A stretch of 64,000 nt of DNA from Hyposmocoma kahamanoa (GCF_003589595.1 NW_020653854.1:25743030-25807029), one strand, 5' to 3'. Positions 10,641 to 22,327 are shown, counted from the stretch's first letter. Notes: generated by a model not told the origin, from the sequence alone. Made by a program: numbers and translations.

Positions 10641-12063
10641 TCACACTTCATAAAATAAATATTTATACAAGTTCGTCCCGTCATCATGAGCCACAGCTGG
10701 ACTTCACTCACTCATCACTTGACGACATCTTGCGCCTAGTCTAGAAGTCGTCTATCTGTAGACCTGCCATCCATCGTCCCAAAGATATATATCTTGTGAA
10801 ATATCGATCATAGAATCTAATCGTAATAGCAGTACATAATGACCGGTTCATTATCGATTATAAATAAGATAGTAAAATGATTATTACTCAAGTCGTAATG
10901 CGATTAGACACAGCCACGATTAGAACCTTAATTTGCACCCACGAGTGCTGTTAAAAAAAATAGCTTTAACTTTTACATGTACAAAGAGTTCTGTAGAAAA
11001 ATTAAAGATTTGTTTTAGGCAAATATGAAAGATAGTATTTTGACGTTCTCGGTGATGAACTTTCTTAAATAAAATTCCCGGGTTGTGACCGGATTTCTAA
11101 TTACACAGTTAAGACCCGGTATGTACAGCAGTTCCGAATTTCATAATCCAAAGAAAATTGTGTTACGCGCATACTTATTTAAATTTCTACAACGACATGT
11201 CAATCTTTAAAAAAATTGTATAATCTGTAATAAAAAACATTTCATTGATTCTTTCATTACTTCGTTCATTCAAGCTTTTGAATTAATTGTAATATGGTTA
11301 ACAGTTCTATACTACCTCAAATGGATTTGGTTGGCTCCGCATAACAGTGGAAATGTTGAATCAATCATTTTGGAAAAAATCCTATATAGTGTGACAACAC
11401 AAACTTACCTCGAAATTTTACAAAAAGACTGTTCAATGTGCTTTACATATACCAATTATTTGTTTTTATATCAACTGAGCTAAATAGAACACGTTATAGT
11501 ATACGATATATATTTTTCGAATGACGCTAATTTCGTTTGTAAAAAAATACATTCTGAAATAAAGCACTGGCTTTTTTTGGACACTGATTTTTGGACACTG
11601 GTCCCTGCCGCTCGACCCAAGCAAAATGAACCGTATTGGTACGGGAAGAAACTTATTTCGAGCCGAGGTAGTATAGACTCCTAAAAGAATTCCAAAAGAA
11701 CTCTAAATTCGAATTAGCAACGACGGGTATCATGGCGCGAAACAGTTACCTATAAATTGGGAGCTTTGTTACTAACCGCTGTGTGTCTTTACGGACGCTT
11801 GTTATGCCCGACCGTGATGAAATGACGGGATCAAGAAACATTTAATCTTTAACACTATCAAAAAACACTTCGCCCCCTTTAGTACGAATGGTCGTAACTT
11901 ATTATTTAAGAAGGTGGTCGTCTTAGAGAATGTGAAAAATTGCGAAGTCAAAGACGTTTTTAAGCCGTGTAACGGACTTTAAAACATTTATTCAATGTTT
12001 ATCCTTATTCTAGCTCTTATCGTAGGTCGGTAGATTTTATTCTCCTTTGATTTGATTCTTTTT
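10641..12063. other. AT-rich DNA without recognised gene
   Basis: No gene or recurring repeat recognised. A tandem TTTTTGGACACTG doublet lies at 11572-11598. Confidence 0.4.
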
Positions 12064-12118
12064 ATTAACCGACTTGAAAAAAAGAGGAGGTTTTCAATTC
12101 GACTGTATTATTTTTTGT
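12064..12118 (+). repeat. Repeat G, short copy
   Basis: Contains ACCGACTTGAAAAAAAGAGG followed by AGGTTTTCAATTCGACTGTA. This is a very common lepidopteran repeat whose longer copies appear at 43925-44440 and 56928-57130. Confidence 0.75.
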
Positions 12119-12135
12119 GTGTATTGTCTGATTTG

Positions 12136-12247
12136 GCTTGTCATTTGCAGTGCCCCTCAGATCTTCGCGATTTAAAGCTCTGAGTGGCAACTGTTATGGA
12201 CAAGCGTGTTGCTTACCACCAGTTCGTCGCGTCACGTGATATTATAT
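12136..12247 (+). mobile_element. RTE-A LINE 3' end, short
   Basis: Only the last ~110 bases of the RTE-A unit are present: GCAGTGCCCCTCAGATCTTC, TTTAAAGCTCTGAGTGGC, ATGGACAAGCGTGTTGCTTA, and a shortened terminus near GTCACGTGATATTATA. Confidence 0.85.
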
Positions 12248-12249
12248 AC

Positions 12250-12346
12250 CTCGAGTCACTGAAGCCCTCAGCCTTGGGTTTCGGGCTTCTAATAGACTCT
12301 CGTTAGTCATTTCCTATTTACAACCCTTCATACACAATGTACTAAT
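12250..12346 (+). repeat. Repeat H, copy 1
   Basis: Matches 38375-38472: GACTCTCGTTAGTCATT-like, then TATTTACAACCCTTCATACA and CACAATGTACT. A region of alternating GCC/CTT (GAAGCCCTCAGCCTTGGG) precedes it in both. Family not recognised. Confidence 0.55.
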
Positions 12347-13983
12347 GTATAACTAGGAACAGAAAGGGTTCAGAAAACGACATAATACATGATTCAATAT
12401 AAATTTTTAAATCACCGCTCAGTACTTATTGAATCTTTTATGAGAATGAAATAATTTAACGTATTGTAAAATTAAACTTGATATTATATATTTTTATTTC
12501 TGTCTTTAGCTGCAAGTAAATAGACATTTTAGGCATGTTGTACCTAAGCGATTAATACCAATAAGCCTAATACGATTTAGGTTCCAGAAATCGTCGTAAG
12601 AAATACCAATCTTTTGTTCTCACATAAAAATGGTTAGCCTCAACGTTAACTTGTTATTTCAAATGTTTTGACTTCTGGTCGCACCTTTTCCGCGTGTGTT
12701 TAAATGTGTCCCAATCTCATCTGATGTTAAACGACGCGTTTGTCTAAAAAATGTCCATTTATTCTAGCCTTTAATAGCCTCAAATTGCAGTTTACCGGAA
12801 CTACAGATCTTATAACATAGAAAAACTACAGGTAGAGTAGTCCATTTCTTTGCTGTTCGCATTAGGAAGGAGGAAGCAAAGCGCTTCGAATGGCTCTAAA
12901 GGTAGGTTTAAAATTATCTTAATAATATTATAGCAATTTTATTCAATGTGAAAAATAAAATTGCATGCACTTAGCTACTTTGAGTCACGTAATCTAATGT
13001 CTCTTAAAAATTACCATCTTTTATTTGCGCCTTTCACCCATTTCTAGTTTCCCATAAAACAAACTTCATCATAGAACATAATACAACGCTCACAAACAAT
13101 GCCTGCGCACACACAGGCCAGCGAGCCAATCAACGTCGAGTTAAAAGTTCTTTGAACCCGCGCTACTTCGCAATTGGTTGAAAAGGGCGCCAAGTTCAAA
13201 AACTGGTTTGAAAACGAACGCACGTGCACGATAGTAAACTTTGATAGTAAATTGTAGATGTGTGCGTGCTTTTCAAATGTTTACATACTTCGTAAAGGCT
13301 TTTTATGCTGATGTATGAGTATGTTGGGTAAACGGTATAGAAAGAAAGTTGTTTGCTTCGTAACGAGGCCCCTTGATTTTGGGTGTCTATTGTAGAGTTT
13401 AGAAGATGATTTGGTGTTCGCTTTGACAATAGATATCTAATACTTATTACATGCCTTGAGTATATTGAATACAAAGCAGCCTATGTGCAGTAAATAAATG
13501 TGAATCGTAATTTTTACATTAAACAATTTGATTATAACGACGATACGAACTGCGTTATTACTAAACGGCCAATAGATTGTTTAGAAATGAACGTTTATAG
13601 TCTCTACCAAGAAAATAACAGCTTCGTTAACGCCATAGCGCAGCATGTAGCTTTATAGCACTGGATCCAAATCTCAAGAGACCAGACCAGTTTGGCCGGT
13701 CTTTACCTAGGTTCCCTTCGCCCCTATCACCCCCCTGTATAATAAAGGAGCTATTTCTAGCTAGCTATAATTGTTGCTATGTAGCGCGTAACATTTTCAG
13801 AATACGTTGCAATGTGTTGATTGACATCATTAAGTTTTGCAAGTGAAAATATTTTTTCGGATCATTTCTCGTATACAAACTAACCAACAGATCTAATGGT
13901 TACATCTAATACTAATGCAAACTACCCCAATTCAATAATATTATACCACTTATTTGGCTTTAAGGTCCACTGACAAACCAAAT
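12347..13983. other. Non-coding DNA, one short repeat inside
   Basis: Apart from repeat I (12838-12905) and a 35-base block at 13893-13928 shared with 7995-8030, nothing is recognised. The GC-richer patch 13080-13210 has CCAAT-like elements but no transcript evidence. Confidence 0.4.
12838..12905 (+). repeat. Repeat I, coding-like fragment
   Basis: Reads FFAVRIRKEEAKRFEWL in one plus frame and matches 34266-34335, which reads FFAVRIRNDEAKRFVQMDG. Two diverged copies that keep the same peptide sense suggest a protein-coding transposon or exon remnant. I do not recognise the family. Confidence 0.5.
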
Positions 13984-14472
13984 AGTGCAGTAGAGCTCGT
14001 TGTGTAAGAGTTCGTCCAGGGAAGTACTGCCACCTTCTGCTGCCAAGCAGTAATGTAAGCATTACTGACATTGACTTACAATTATGTGGACGTCGGGTCC
14101 GCGCTAAAAAGTGTCCGAACTTATAGGGCGTTAAAATCGTATACAGAGCGTCATTCACGCTTTAGTCTTCGTTTGTTCGACTGACAGCGAAGCAAGCAAA
14201 ATTAGACAGTACTGCGATGACATTACAATTTCAATTCATCGATTTAGCTTTTTCATATTCCTTTACATGTCACTACGTTTAAATAGGTTGACTTGGGACA
14301 TTTTTTTCGTGGTTTTTGTATTAGACCCGTCGTTCATTTATTTGTAAGTCAATGATTACTGAGTTTCAGTTTTAAAGGGTAAGGGTGCTGGTGATTATAG
14401 GCCTATGGGACTTGTCAACTTATGTCTCAGGGTGACGGACGCAGTGGCAGTGCCCATAAGATCTTTGCGTAG
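13984..14472 (+). mobile_element. RTE-A LINE 3' end split by transposon P1
   Basis: The left part (13984-14068) carries GTTCGTCCAGGGAAGTACTG-like text and ends CAGTAATGTAAGCATTACTGA. The right part resumes at 14355 with ATTACTGAGTTTCAGTTTTAAAGG and runs to GATCTTTGCGTAGC, where the 3' end is lost. Removing 14069-14354 plus one ATTACTGA restores the consensus order exactly, which shows the DNA element inserted into a pre-existing RTE-A copy. Confidence 0.9.
14069..14354 (+). mobile_element. P1: 286-bp TIR transposon, 8-bp target duplication
   Basis: Ends are inverted: CATTGACTTACAA at the left and TTGTAAGTCAATG at the right, with similarity continuing to about 31 bases (the inner part ends GTCGGGTC / GACCCGTCG). 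An internal subterminal inverted pair occurs: AAAAAGTGTCC at 14106-14116 and GGACATTTTT at 14296-14305. The 8-base sequence ATTACTGA flanks both sides (14061-14068 and 14355-14362). No protein is encoded. A second copy (42779-43006) has its own 8-bp duplication. TIR of ~31 bp plus a short inner inverted repeat plus 8-bp duplication is the layout of the P superfamily; hAT also makes 8-bp duplications, so the class is inference. Confidence 0.9.
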
Positions 14473-14683
14473 CAAGAAAATATCTTTTTTTACTTCTTAA
14501 ACTAAACATGGGCATGTTTTTTTTGTATAAGTTCCATTTATAAAAGTAAATAGATCACCGAGTGTTTTGTTTACTTTCAAACATGGAACTTAATAATATA
14601 CGTAAAAAAGGATAAAAACTGAAAAACCAAATTATACATTTTGTGGTTTTCAACACTTGGGGATATATAAAAACAAAGTAGTA

Positions 14684-14778
14684 GGACACATGGGACTTAT
14701 CAATTTAAAGCTCTAAGTACTGCATCTATTATAGACAGGCGTGTCGCTTAACATCAGGCTCGACTTTTTCGTTCCGCC
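14684..14778 (+). mobile_element. RTE-A LINE 3' end, fragment
   Basis: Carries GGACACATGGGACTTATCAA joined directly to TTTAAAGCTCTAAGTACTGC and then GACAGGCGTGTCGCTTAACA. The middle ~70 bases of the consensus are deleted. Confidence 0.8.
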
Positions 14779-14942
14779 ACAGCCTCAAGATAGTCTAGAT
14801 AGATACTCGTAGATAGTCACCCTGAGTGGATCTTTTTACGTACCCCCAGTCGCGTGCATGACAGTATTTCAAATTGTGTGATTCTTTATTTTATATGTAC
14901 GCTTCGTAGTGTTTTCATTTATATTTCTTTCTTTCTTTTTGT

Positions 14943-15003
14943 TTATTTTTAACCGACTTCAAAATAATAAGGAGGTTCTCCATTCGATTGTCTTTTTTTT
15001 GTG
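14943..15003 (+). repeat. Repeat G, short copy
   Basis: TTTAACCGACTTCAAAATAA followed by AGGAGGTTCTCCATTCGATT, the head of the G family. Confidence 0.75.
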
Positions 15004-15144
15004 TTGTACCGTCGCAATCAACGCCTTCTATTTTATTATGTCAAGTTAGATCCGAGACAATAGTTTTATTTTCAATGTGTAACAATCAAGAAACCTTATG
15101 AGTTCATTATCTTTAAGTTTTATTTTGTTCATAAGCATGAACTG

Positions 15145-15345
15145 ATGAAGGATAAGGGTACTGGTGAAATTACAGGCACATGGGACTTGTCAACTTGTGT
15201 CTCAGGGTGACGGGCGCAGTGGCAGTGTCCATGAGATCTTTGCGATTTAAAGCTCTGAGGATACTGCAACTGTTATGGACAGGCGTGTAGCTTACCATCA
15301 GGCGCACGACTTGTTCGTCCCGTCACTTGATATAATAAAAAAAAA
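15145..15345 (+). mobile_element. RTE-A LINE 3' end, well preserved
   Basis: One of the least diverged copies. It runs from GGATAAGGGTACTGGTGAAA through GGGTGACGGGCGCAGTGGCA and GGCGCACGACTTGTTCGTCC to CCGTCACTTGATATAAT and a pure A-run. The A-rich 3' terminus without an encoded hairpin is expected for target-primed reverse transcription. Confidence 0.9.
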
Positions 15346-16503
15346 CTTGATAATAACATATTGAAAGTAATGCACTTTAACAAATCAAACTCTTGGTTTC
15401 ATAGTCGGCAATTTAAACGCTGTGGTAGTTATTTGAGTTAATTTTAATCATAATAATTGTAAAATATTTCTATCTGGTTACATCCAGATTTCATACTTTT
15501 ATGGCAATATAATAATTATTTGAATAGCGTCAAAATATAAACTAATATAAATAATATATTTAATAGTATACTGCCTCATAACTTAATGTAACAAAAAATA
15601 ACATTGTACTTACGTACGTCGTCTCCAACAAAGACAGCAAAATGGCCTTTACTGACCCTAGTCGTGACCTTTATGGAACAATAGAGATCTCTTGTACTAC
15701 CTTTGAAGCCCCAGAACCAAGCTTTCGACATGTCAAATTTAAATTACCAACTTATGAAAGCTGGCCGAGAAATTTATTGCCAATGTCTTGCATTCGATAA
15801 TCACGACAATATCAAATGCTTGTTCAAAATTGTTTTTAAGCTTGAAAAAGGCTTTTGTTAGTCAAGAATTTGGGACTTTATTTAAGTTTTGTAGTTTTCA
15901 ATATAGTCAATGGAATTAACTTGTCGTTGTATTCGATATTGAGATAAAGAGAATTAAAATTTATTAAGCTGTATGGCAAAGTTGTTTTGACTAATCCTTT
16001 AACACAACGGTTTCCTTTGAAAGATATTATAAAAACCAATAACTACACATACGAAGAAGTCATATCGTAGTAAGAAACCTGTGCTTTTTCGTAATAATTT
16101 AGTATCTATGTTGGTAATAGTGTCTTGAAGATGGTTGCCTCTAGATTTAATTGTCCTATCCAGACACATTGGATGGAAGCTAGTCATTGGAATTGTATAT
16201 TATTAAAATGTATAATTTAATTTTATTCTGTACCTAATATAGTTTAATGTGTAAAATTTCATACTGCAATACTTTAAACGTAATTTAATATACTTATATT
16301 AAAATTATGAATATTTTCAAAACTCTCCTCTGCAAAATTAATTTTTTGTCGTTTACACTAAGATAGCGGTAATACTGTCACTTCTTTTTCTTATAATAAT
16401 ACCCAGAACTTCACGGTGCACTACAATGTAGTAAGTAACACTCACCTATACATCTGCCTTGGTCTAATTAGTGTAACTATTATAGGAACGTATAAGAACT
16501 TAC
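15346..16503. other. Non-coding DNA downstream of the echinus exon
   Basis: On the minus strand an open stretch 15731-15614 starts with ATG and ends at a donor-like GTAC/GTAAGT. Its peptide (MSKAWFWGFKGS...) matches no insect family I know, so I do not call it. No later echinus exon was recognised here, so this is probably intron. Confidence 0.4.
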
Positions 16504-16596
16504 CTTAAGGGCGCAAAAAATACACGAAGGTCCGAGACAGGCGTGCCCGGTGAGCTCGCGGAAGCTGCGTCGGAATATGTCCAGATGCCACAGCAC
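16504..16596 (-). CDS. ec: Internal exon of an echinus / USP53-USP54-like ubiquitin protease gene
   Basis: The minus strand has a 93-base exon, an exact 31 codons, between an acceptor ending TTGTCTGCAG (right side) and a donor GTAAGT (left side). The translation begins [20 protein letters not shown] and ends with CIFCALK. This closely matches the segment just after the Cys-box helix of the USP domain in USP53, USP54 and Drosophila echinus, where the preceding exon ends in a ...NSAVQ motif and the next continues toward the MDDAAECFE region. The CxxC pair in the exon is part of the zinc-binding or structural core. Both boundaries are phase 0. Family members are ubiquitin-specific protease homologues at cell junctions; Drosophila echinus acts in pupal retinal cell sorting and death. 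I did not find the neighbouring exons in the window, so the gene must have long introns on both sides. This is the only host exon I trust. Confidence 0.8.
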
Positions 16597-16770
16597 CTGC
16601 AGACAAAAATAGATGAAAATATTAGTCAAGATACGGGGATATATGGCTGATCTTTTGAAAACTGTATAATTGGGACATGTAGTCTTAAAATTAAGTTGAT
16701 AATATCTTTAAAATTGAAATTAAAGGGACCTTGATAAGTTTTTCTCATTAACTGGTGCCCGCAATTTCGT

Positions 16771-17027
16771 CTTTTTTTATAATATAGGGACGAACAAGTC
16801 GTGCACCTGATGGTAAGCTATACGCCTGTCAATAACAGTTGCAGTGCCACTCTGCACCTTTAAATCCCTAAGATATGAAGGGCTGCCACTTCGCCCGTAG
16901 CCCTGAGTCATAAGTTGACAAGTCCCATGTGCCTGTAATTTCACCAGCACCCTTACACTTCCGTAATCAGAAATAGGCGAGGTGGCAGTACTGGACGAAC
17001 TCATTCACAAAGAGCGCTACTGTACTA
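16771..17027 (-). mobile_element. RTE-A LINE 3' end (minus)
   Basis: Reverse copy in the likely upstream intron of the echinus-like gene, same strand as the gene. It has a T-run at 16771 (the A tail), GGGACGAACAAGTCGTGCAC, AACAGTTGCAGTGCCACTCT, TAATTTCACCAGCACCCTTA and CTGGACGAACTCATTCACAA in reverse order of the consensus. Confidence 0.9.
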
Positions 17028-17229
17028 TAGATACTAATTTTCATACTTTTATTGGTTCTGAATAAAAACTTTCATAGGAATGAAACTTTCATCCCATTTT
17101 TCATACCTTCTAAAATTTATTTTTGTGACAATAAGTACCTTATGTCCTTCTCCTACGTCCCATCTATCTCTGTACAAATATTTGTCAATTGGTTTAGCGG
17201 TTCAGGCATAAACGTAACAGATAGAGTTA

Positions 17230-17460
17230 GAGCGTATACGCACTAGGTCCGATTCGGAATCCGAGAAATGTCACAGGTGTCCGAAGTGTCATTTTGTCTC
17301 TACGTGTACAAGCTATATTCGTAATTTCTCGGATTAGAATCGGATTTAGTGTACAAGCGACATCCGCAGTGGGTCCGCGTTTTCTAGACTTGAGTGGTCT
17401 TGGATTCGGAACGAATACGGATGGAATGCCGTGCGCAGACGCACTTACTTTCGCATTTAT
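17230..17460 (+). repeat. Repeat F, copy 1
   Basis: Contains GTGTACAAGCGACATCCGCA, GTGGGTCCGCGTTTTCTAGA and CTTGGATTCGGAACGAATACG. These match 53308-53420 in order. Within the unit TCCGATTCGGAATCCGAGAA and TTCTCGGATTAGAATCGG are inversely related, so it may fold on itself. Family unknown; a TIR-less DNA transposon remnant is possible. Confidence 0.6.
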
Positions 17461-19183
17461 AATATAAGTGTGCGTTATCAAGCCTAAAACGACGTTTACC
17501 ACATAATTAACTGAATAATTGTCAATAGGTACTTCAAAAAGTAATATCGAGGAGTTCGAGGCAAAACTCTATAAGTGTGTGAATTTTCGTAAGTAATTAT
17601 CATATTATACTTTCAAGCACTTAATATACAGAGTTTGTTAAATCGTTTGTGTTACACTAATGAGTCTATTAATTGGATTTTATTGTAGAAAAGAGCGTGA
17701 AAAGTACACTACACTCAGTGTTACGAAAATTCACATATTCGGTTTTACCTCGAACTACTCGTGACGCTTTTTTATGGACATGGCAGAGTATCAGCGAGGG
17801 CTACGCAATTAGCATAGTTCTCAGATGCTGAGTCGAGATCTTTTTGATACGCTTTTCGTTGCCAGTTTCTTTTCATCTTCTTTGTTTTCTACTATTGTTG
17901 TTTTTTTTTTTGGGTATTTATGAAGAATTTATGTAATTTTCTATAATTGTTTCCAATTTATCTTGTTTAATTCACCTGTAGACAACACGTCTTTATTAAA
18001 ATTCAAATTAATTGTTCAATTGTAATATTGTACTTTATAAACAAAGTTTTTAAATTAGCATCACTAGAATTTGCAAAACAAATTATTAAAAAGCACCTGC
18101 TATGAAAATTAATGTGAACCATAACCAATCAATGGAAATTTCAAGCTAATAAGAAATTATTAAAAAATCCTAATTACCGACCGCTTGTGTGCTATGAAAA
18201 TAGACAAGTTAAACGCATGCGCAGTGCAGGTGCACGATGTACGATATTTCACAGTTGCCTTAAAGGCTTGTGGTTTAAGTCATTAATTTACCGTCACTAT
18301 TTTTGTACTTGCATTTAATAGCAAATGTAAATTTACACATGTCCTATGTTTTTCGATGCAGCATAAAAATAGATTAACTGTTAAGTTAAGAAGTTTGCAG
18401 ATGGTGTTGTGTTTATAAAAAATATTGTTAAAAGCGAAAAAGATAAGTGGGTGCAAGGTGGTTTGGAAAGTCAGAGTGCTTCGCAAAAGAAAAAAAATGG
18501 AATAAAATAGGACAGTACAGATGTACATTATTCTTCAGACAATCTATGATAAACATAATATTACAGACGGCCATTGGATAGGCGGCGGTAGATTCGATAG
18601 CAAATAACTGAACAAAGGATATTTGTAAAAGTATCTAACTATCAATGTAACGGGCGACGCCATATCTATGATCGAATAAAATCTTATAGTATCTCGAAAA
18701 ATTAAAAAAAATACTTTTTTTACATATCGCACTGTTAATACAATAGTGTATTAACTCAAAAAGTGTATTTTTTCAGAATCGATGAAAAACGAATACTTAC
18801 TTCACGTGAAAGATCATTAAAATTTATGTATAGGGTAAAGTTTATTACTGACATCTAAACAATTTCCTACTGGCCGAATTATTTAAAAATAAAAGGAAAT
18901 AAATAATTTCATATTTTTGAACAAGGACTGTATGTTTTGGCCAGAATTAGCTTACATAAAGTTTGTCTAATTTTGAGTTAAGTAGATATCTTTTAATAGT
19001 TTCTTACAATATTCTATCGACGGTTTTATTGACGTGTACAGAATTAAATTTTGGTTTCAGCAATGATTTAACCCTGAAATTAACATATTTAGAGTTACAA
19101 CACTATTGTAATATTAGTGCGATATTTGGAATCAGAAAAAAATTCCGCATTCTTTGGTCTAGGAGTCTTGATGCTACGACGAT
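17461..19183. other. AT-rich DNA without recognised gene
   Basis: No exon or repeat recognised. If the echinus-like gene extends to the right on the minus strand, this is intron. Confidence 0.4.
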
Positions 19184-19412
19184 ATCTTTTTTATTATCAT
19201 CATCATCAACCCATTTATACGTCACACTGCTTGACACAGGTTTCCTATCACGCGAGGGTTTAGGCAATAGTCCGCCACGTTGACCCAATGCGGGTTGGGG
19301 ACTTCACACGTCTTCCGAGGGATGTGAATCTTCTTCAACGTGCAGGTTTCATCCCAATGTTTTCCTTCACCGAAAAGCTCATGATAAAGTTCAAATTAAA
19401 TTTCGTACAAAA
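19184..19412 (-). mobile_element. SINE-like repeat S3, tRNA part missing
   Basis: Contains TTATCATCATCATCAACCCA (the 3' simple-repeat end), GACACAGGTTTCCTATCACG, CCACGTTGACCCAATGCGGG and GTTTTCCTTCACCGAAAAGC. This is the 3' body of a common lepidopteran repeat whose tRNA-like head is visible in the copy at 52245-52765. Confidence 0.75.
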
Positions 19413-19529
19413 ACATTGAAATACTTTGCCTCTGAAAGTGGTAAGTAAGGCTACCACTATTTTTTTTTTATTACACGATACGCCGATTTATTACGAAACA
19501 CTAACACAAATCTATAAATAGAAGTTAAC

Positions 19530-19702
19530 AAGTTCTATTTTTCGAGATACGTCAAGATTTCCGGTATGGTCGGTCTAGAAACTCTGGAACCGAGACGGGT
19601 ATTAAAGACGCATACTCCCTATTGCCTACTTTTGCGCCACAAAGTGGATAATCCATCTGTCTTGGAAAAGCTTGATATATTTGTGCCGGATCGGTATGTA
19701 AG
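19530..19702 (+). pseudogene. LINE reverse transcriptase C-terminus, left part
   Basis: The plus frame reads SRYVKISGMVGLETLEPRRV and then LLRHKVDNPSVLEKLDIFVP-DRYV. This is the LGLxTLExRR...LLxxKVxNPxxLxxLxxxVP tail of Jockey/CR1-like LINEs. The frame runs to the edge of the 4.35-kb insertion at 19703 and resumes after it at 24055. Confidence 0.8.
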
Positions 19703-20267
19703 CAGGGCTGGGCAGTATTTGAATTACTTGTATTTGAAATACGTATTTAAAATACAAATACGTATTTTGTATTTGTATTTCAATTACTCCCTAAAAATGT
19801 ATTTTGTAATTGGTATTTCAAATACCTGACCGTAATGTATTTTGTAATTTGTATTTCAAATACTTTCGTTGCAAAATACATTTCAACAAAATACTTTTTT
19901 CTTTTCAATGTACAGCCTATTTTGTGACGTGCATAGATTTATATCAGTGTTGGGCATTGATAATGATAATATATTTATTGCAGTTTACATAATATAAAAT
20001 AATACAAATTTTACACTGTATTACGTATACATGTAATATACTGTAAGGGCATAGCAATATAAAAACTTATAATATGGTTTAATTACATTTCAAGCCTTAG
20101 CAATAATTATTATTACAAAATTTCTTATTATATTTCTTATCATATATATAAACATATTATTAATTGTACAATTATGTGTTATACTAGTTTTAATTCGACC
20201 ATAATAACATTGCATTTACTCCATTATATAACATGTTATCTACTTCATTTTATTTATTTATTCACAT

Positions 20268-20485
20268 TAACTGCCTCCGTGGCCGAACGGTTACCATGCC
20301 GGACTGCCTCGCAGAGGTCCCAGGTTCGATTCCTGAGCCGGGAGAAATATTTGTATGGCCTGTAATTATTTCTCTCGTGAGTTTGGGTGTAATTTGTGGT
20401 TGTCTATGTGTGTGTCCATGGCACCCGCGACACAGGGTTTCCCTAGTGCGGGGCTATGTTGAGTGTGTGCGTTATATTATTATTA
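20268..20485 (+). mobile_element. tRNA-derived SINE, family S1 (inside the hAT composite)
   Basis: Full-length, well-kept copy: ACTGCCTCCGTGGCCGAACG head, CAGGTTCGATTCC B box, TTGTATGGCCTGTAATTATT and GACACAGGGTTTCCCTAGTG body, then (ATT)n. Its TTA tail abuts the TAA tail of the opposite-strand LINE at 20490. Confidence 0.9.
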
Positions 20486-20489
20486 CATA

Positions 20490-22175
20490 GGTACAATGAA
20501 AGACATATGAATCCTGTAATATGGATATGATAATAATGGACAGCAAAACAGGAATGAGGCAGATCAACGCTATAGCAATTTATCATCAAGATATTGTTGC
20601 ACTGTATAGTAAGTTTTATTAGAAAGAATGTTTTTTAAGTTATTTATGAAAATACTTGTTTTATTTTCTTGCTTTATATGCTCCGGTAGTTTGTTGTATA
20701 TTTTTATCGACATTGAATATGGGCTCGATCTATGCATTTCCAATTTTGAGAACGGTGTTACAAGATTATTTCCGTATCTTGTGGGATGGTGTCTTGGTTC
20801 GTCTCGCAGTTTAGTGTAAAATTGTGGGTACTTTTTTATAAATTTGCAAACTTCCAAAATGTAAATTGATGTTAGGGTTAAGATTTGTATTTTGTATTTT
20901 CTAAAGAATGGTTCACAGCTCTCTTGTTCTTGATATATTTGCTAGTATTCTTACGCAGTTTTTTTGTTTAATAAAGAGGTCATTTACAGTTGTACTATTG
21001 CCCCACAATATGATGCCGTATGATAACCATGCATAAGCGTACGCATAGTAAGCACTTAGGGCAATTTGTAAATTTGTTGACTTCTTTATTTCTTTTAAGG
21101 CGTAAGTAAAACTAGATAGCTTTTTTGTGATTTTTTGTACATGCTGCTTCCAATTTATATTTGTATCGATATCTATTCCGAGTAAATTAAATGTATTGAC
21201 GGTTTCTATTTGTATTTGGTTATACGAAAAATTAATATTTAGTGATGGTTTTTGATAGGGTCTAAATTCTATAATTTTGGTTTTTGTGAAGTTAATTTCT
21301 AAATTGTGATCATTCATCCATGTTACAATTATAGTTAGTGTATTATGAAGGGTTTGATTTAAGTGGTCACTATTTTTACAAGAGGTTAATATTGAGATGT
21401 CGTCAGCGAAAAGAACACATGAATCGTTTATTACTTTTGGGAGGTCATTTATATAAGCCAGGAATAGTATGCACCCAATGACGCTTCCTTGTGGTATCGA
21501 ATTGTTCATGTTTTGGGGCTCAGATCTGACTTGAGTTATTTCCCCTGTCTCATAGTTATAATGCTCGATTTCTACATACTGGATTATGTTTTCTAAATAG
21601 GATGCGAACCATTTATGAATGTCACCTCGTACACCCATTCCGTAAAGTTTATCCAGTAAGATATCATACCGAACTTTATCGTATGCCTTTGACATGTCCA
21701 ATAGGATACCGATACCATACTTTTTTTCATTTAGTGTATCCAGAATCTTTTGCATAAATTTGTATGTCGCAAGTGTAGTTGAACGATTTTTCCGAAAACC
21801 ATTCTGCGACTCATCAAATATATTGTACTTTTCACAGAAAGAGTATAGGCGGCTACACATTGCCTTCTCAAATACTTTCGAAGCCGCGGGCAATAATGCA
21901 ATCGGTCTGTAATTACTCAGATCATACTTACTTCCTTTTTTTGAGGATCGGTTTTATCAGGGATTGTTTAAGAAGATCCGGGAACACACCCTCGGCAAAA
22001 GACTGATTGACAAGCGTATAAAACGGAAACGTCAATTCGTCTGCACATACCCTTATAAGCGCAGATGGTATCTCGTCTATTCCATAGCTGTATTCATTTT
22101 TTAGATTACGTATAATTCTGTATCGTTCCAATTTTAGTATATGTACTGCCGAAGCAAGTACGTTAATCAATTAAA
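20490..22175 (-). pseudogene. Non-LTR retrotransposon reverse transcriptase, frameshifted
   Basis: Minus-strand LINE with three overlapping pieces. 22170-21928 reads DEIPSALIRVCADELTFPFY, the N-terminal part of the RT fingers. 21893-20913 covers the palm, including GFRKNRSTTLA, SKAYDKV, IPQGSVIGCILFLAYINDLP and the catalytic FADD box in LFADDISIL. 20857-20570 is the C-terminal tail with SIKIYNKLPEHIK. The first break is one extra A in a seven-A run, after which SNYRPIALLP lies in the next frame. The second is a one-base loss near 20914, after which CEPFFRKYKIQ follows. Catalytic residues are intact, but the endonuclease and 5' end are missing. The 3' end (left) finishes in TAA repeats. Tail and palm features fit the Jockey/CR1 group; the clade is not certain. 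Confidence 0.9.
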
Positions 22176-22327
22176 TTTCAATCAGATTAAAAAATCTATT
22201 CAATTGCAACTGATTTCGATTGAATTGATTTTAATTGCAATTAGATTAATTTTATTAGTTGTTCTAAGAAACAATTGAAACTAACAATTAAAACCGAAAC
22301 TATCAAGTAAAAGTGTCATCACGAATA

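Noticed and set aside
15614..15731. Minus-strand open segment MSKAWFWGFKGS...HFAVFVGDD with a donor site, resembling a small exon (and, oddly, the KGHFAVYVGE motif of plant SAUR proteins).
   Set aside because: No insect family fits, the SAUR likeness is out of place in this genome and covers only a few residues, and it lies downstream of the echinus exon with no matching frame.
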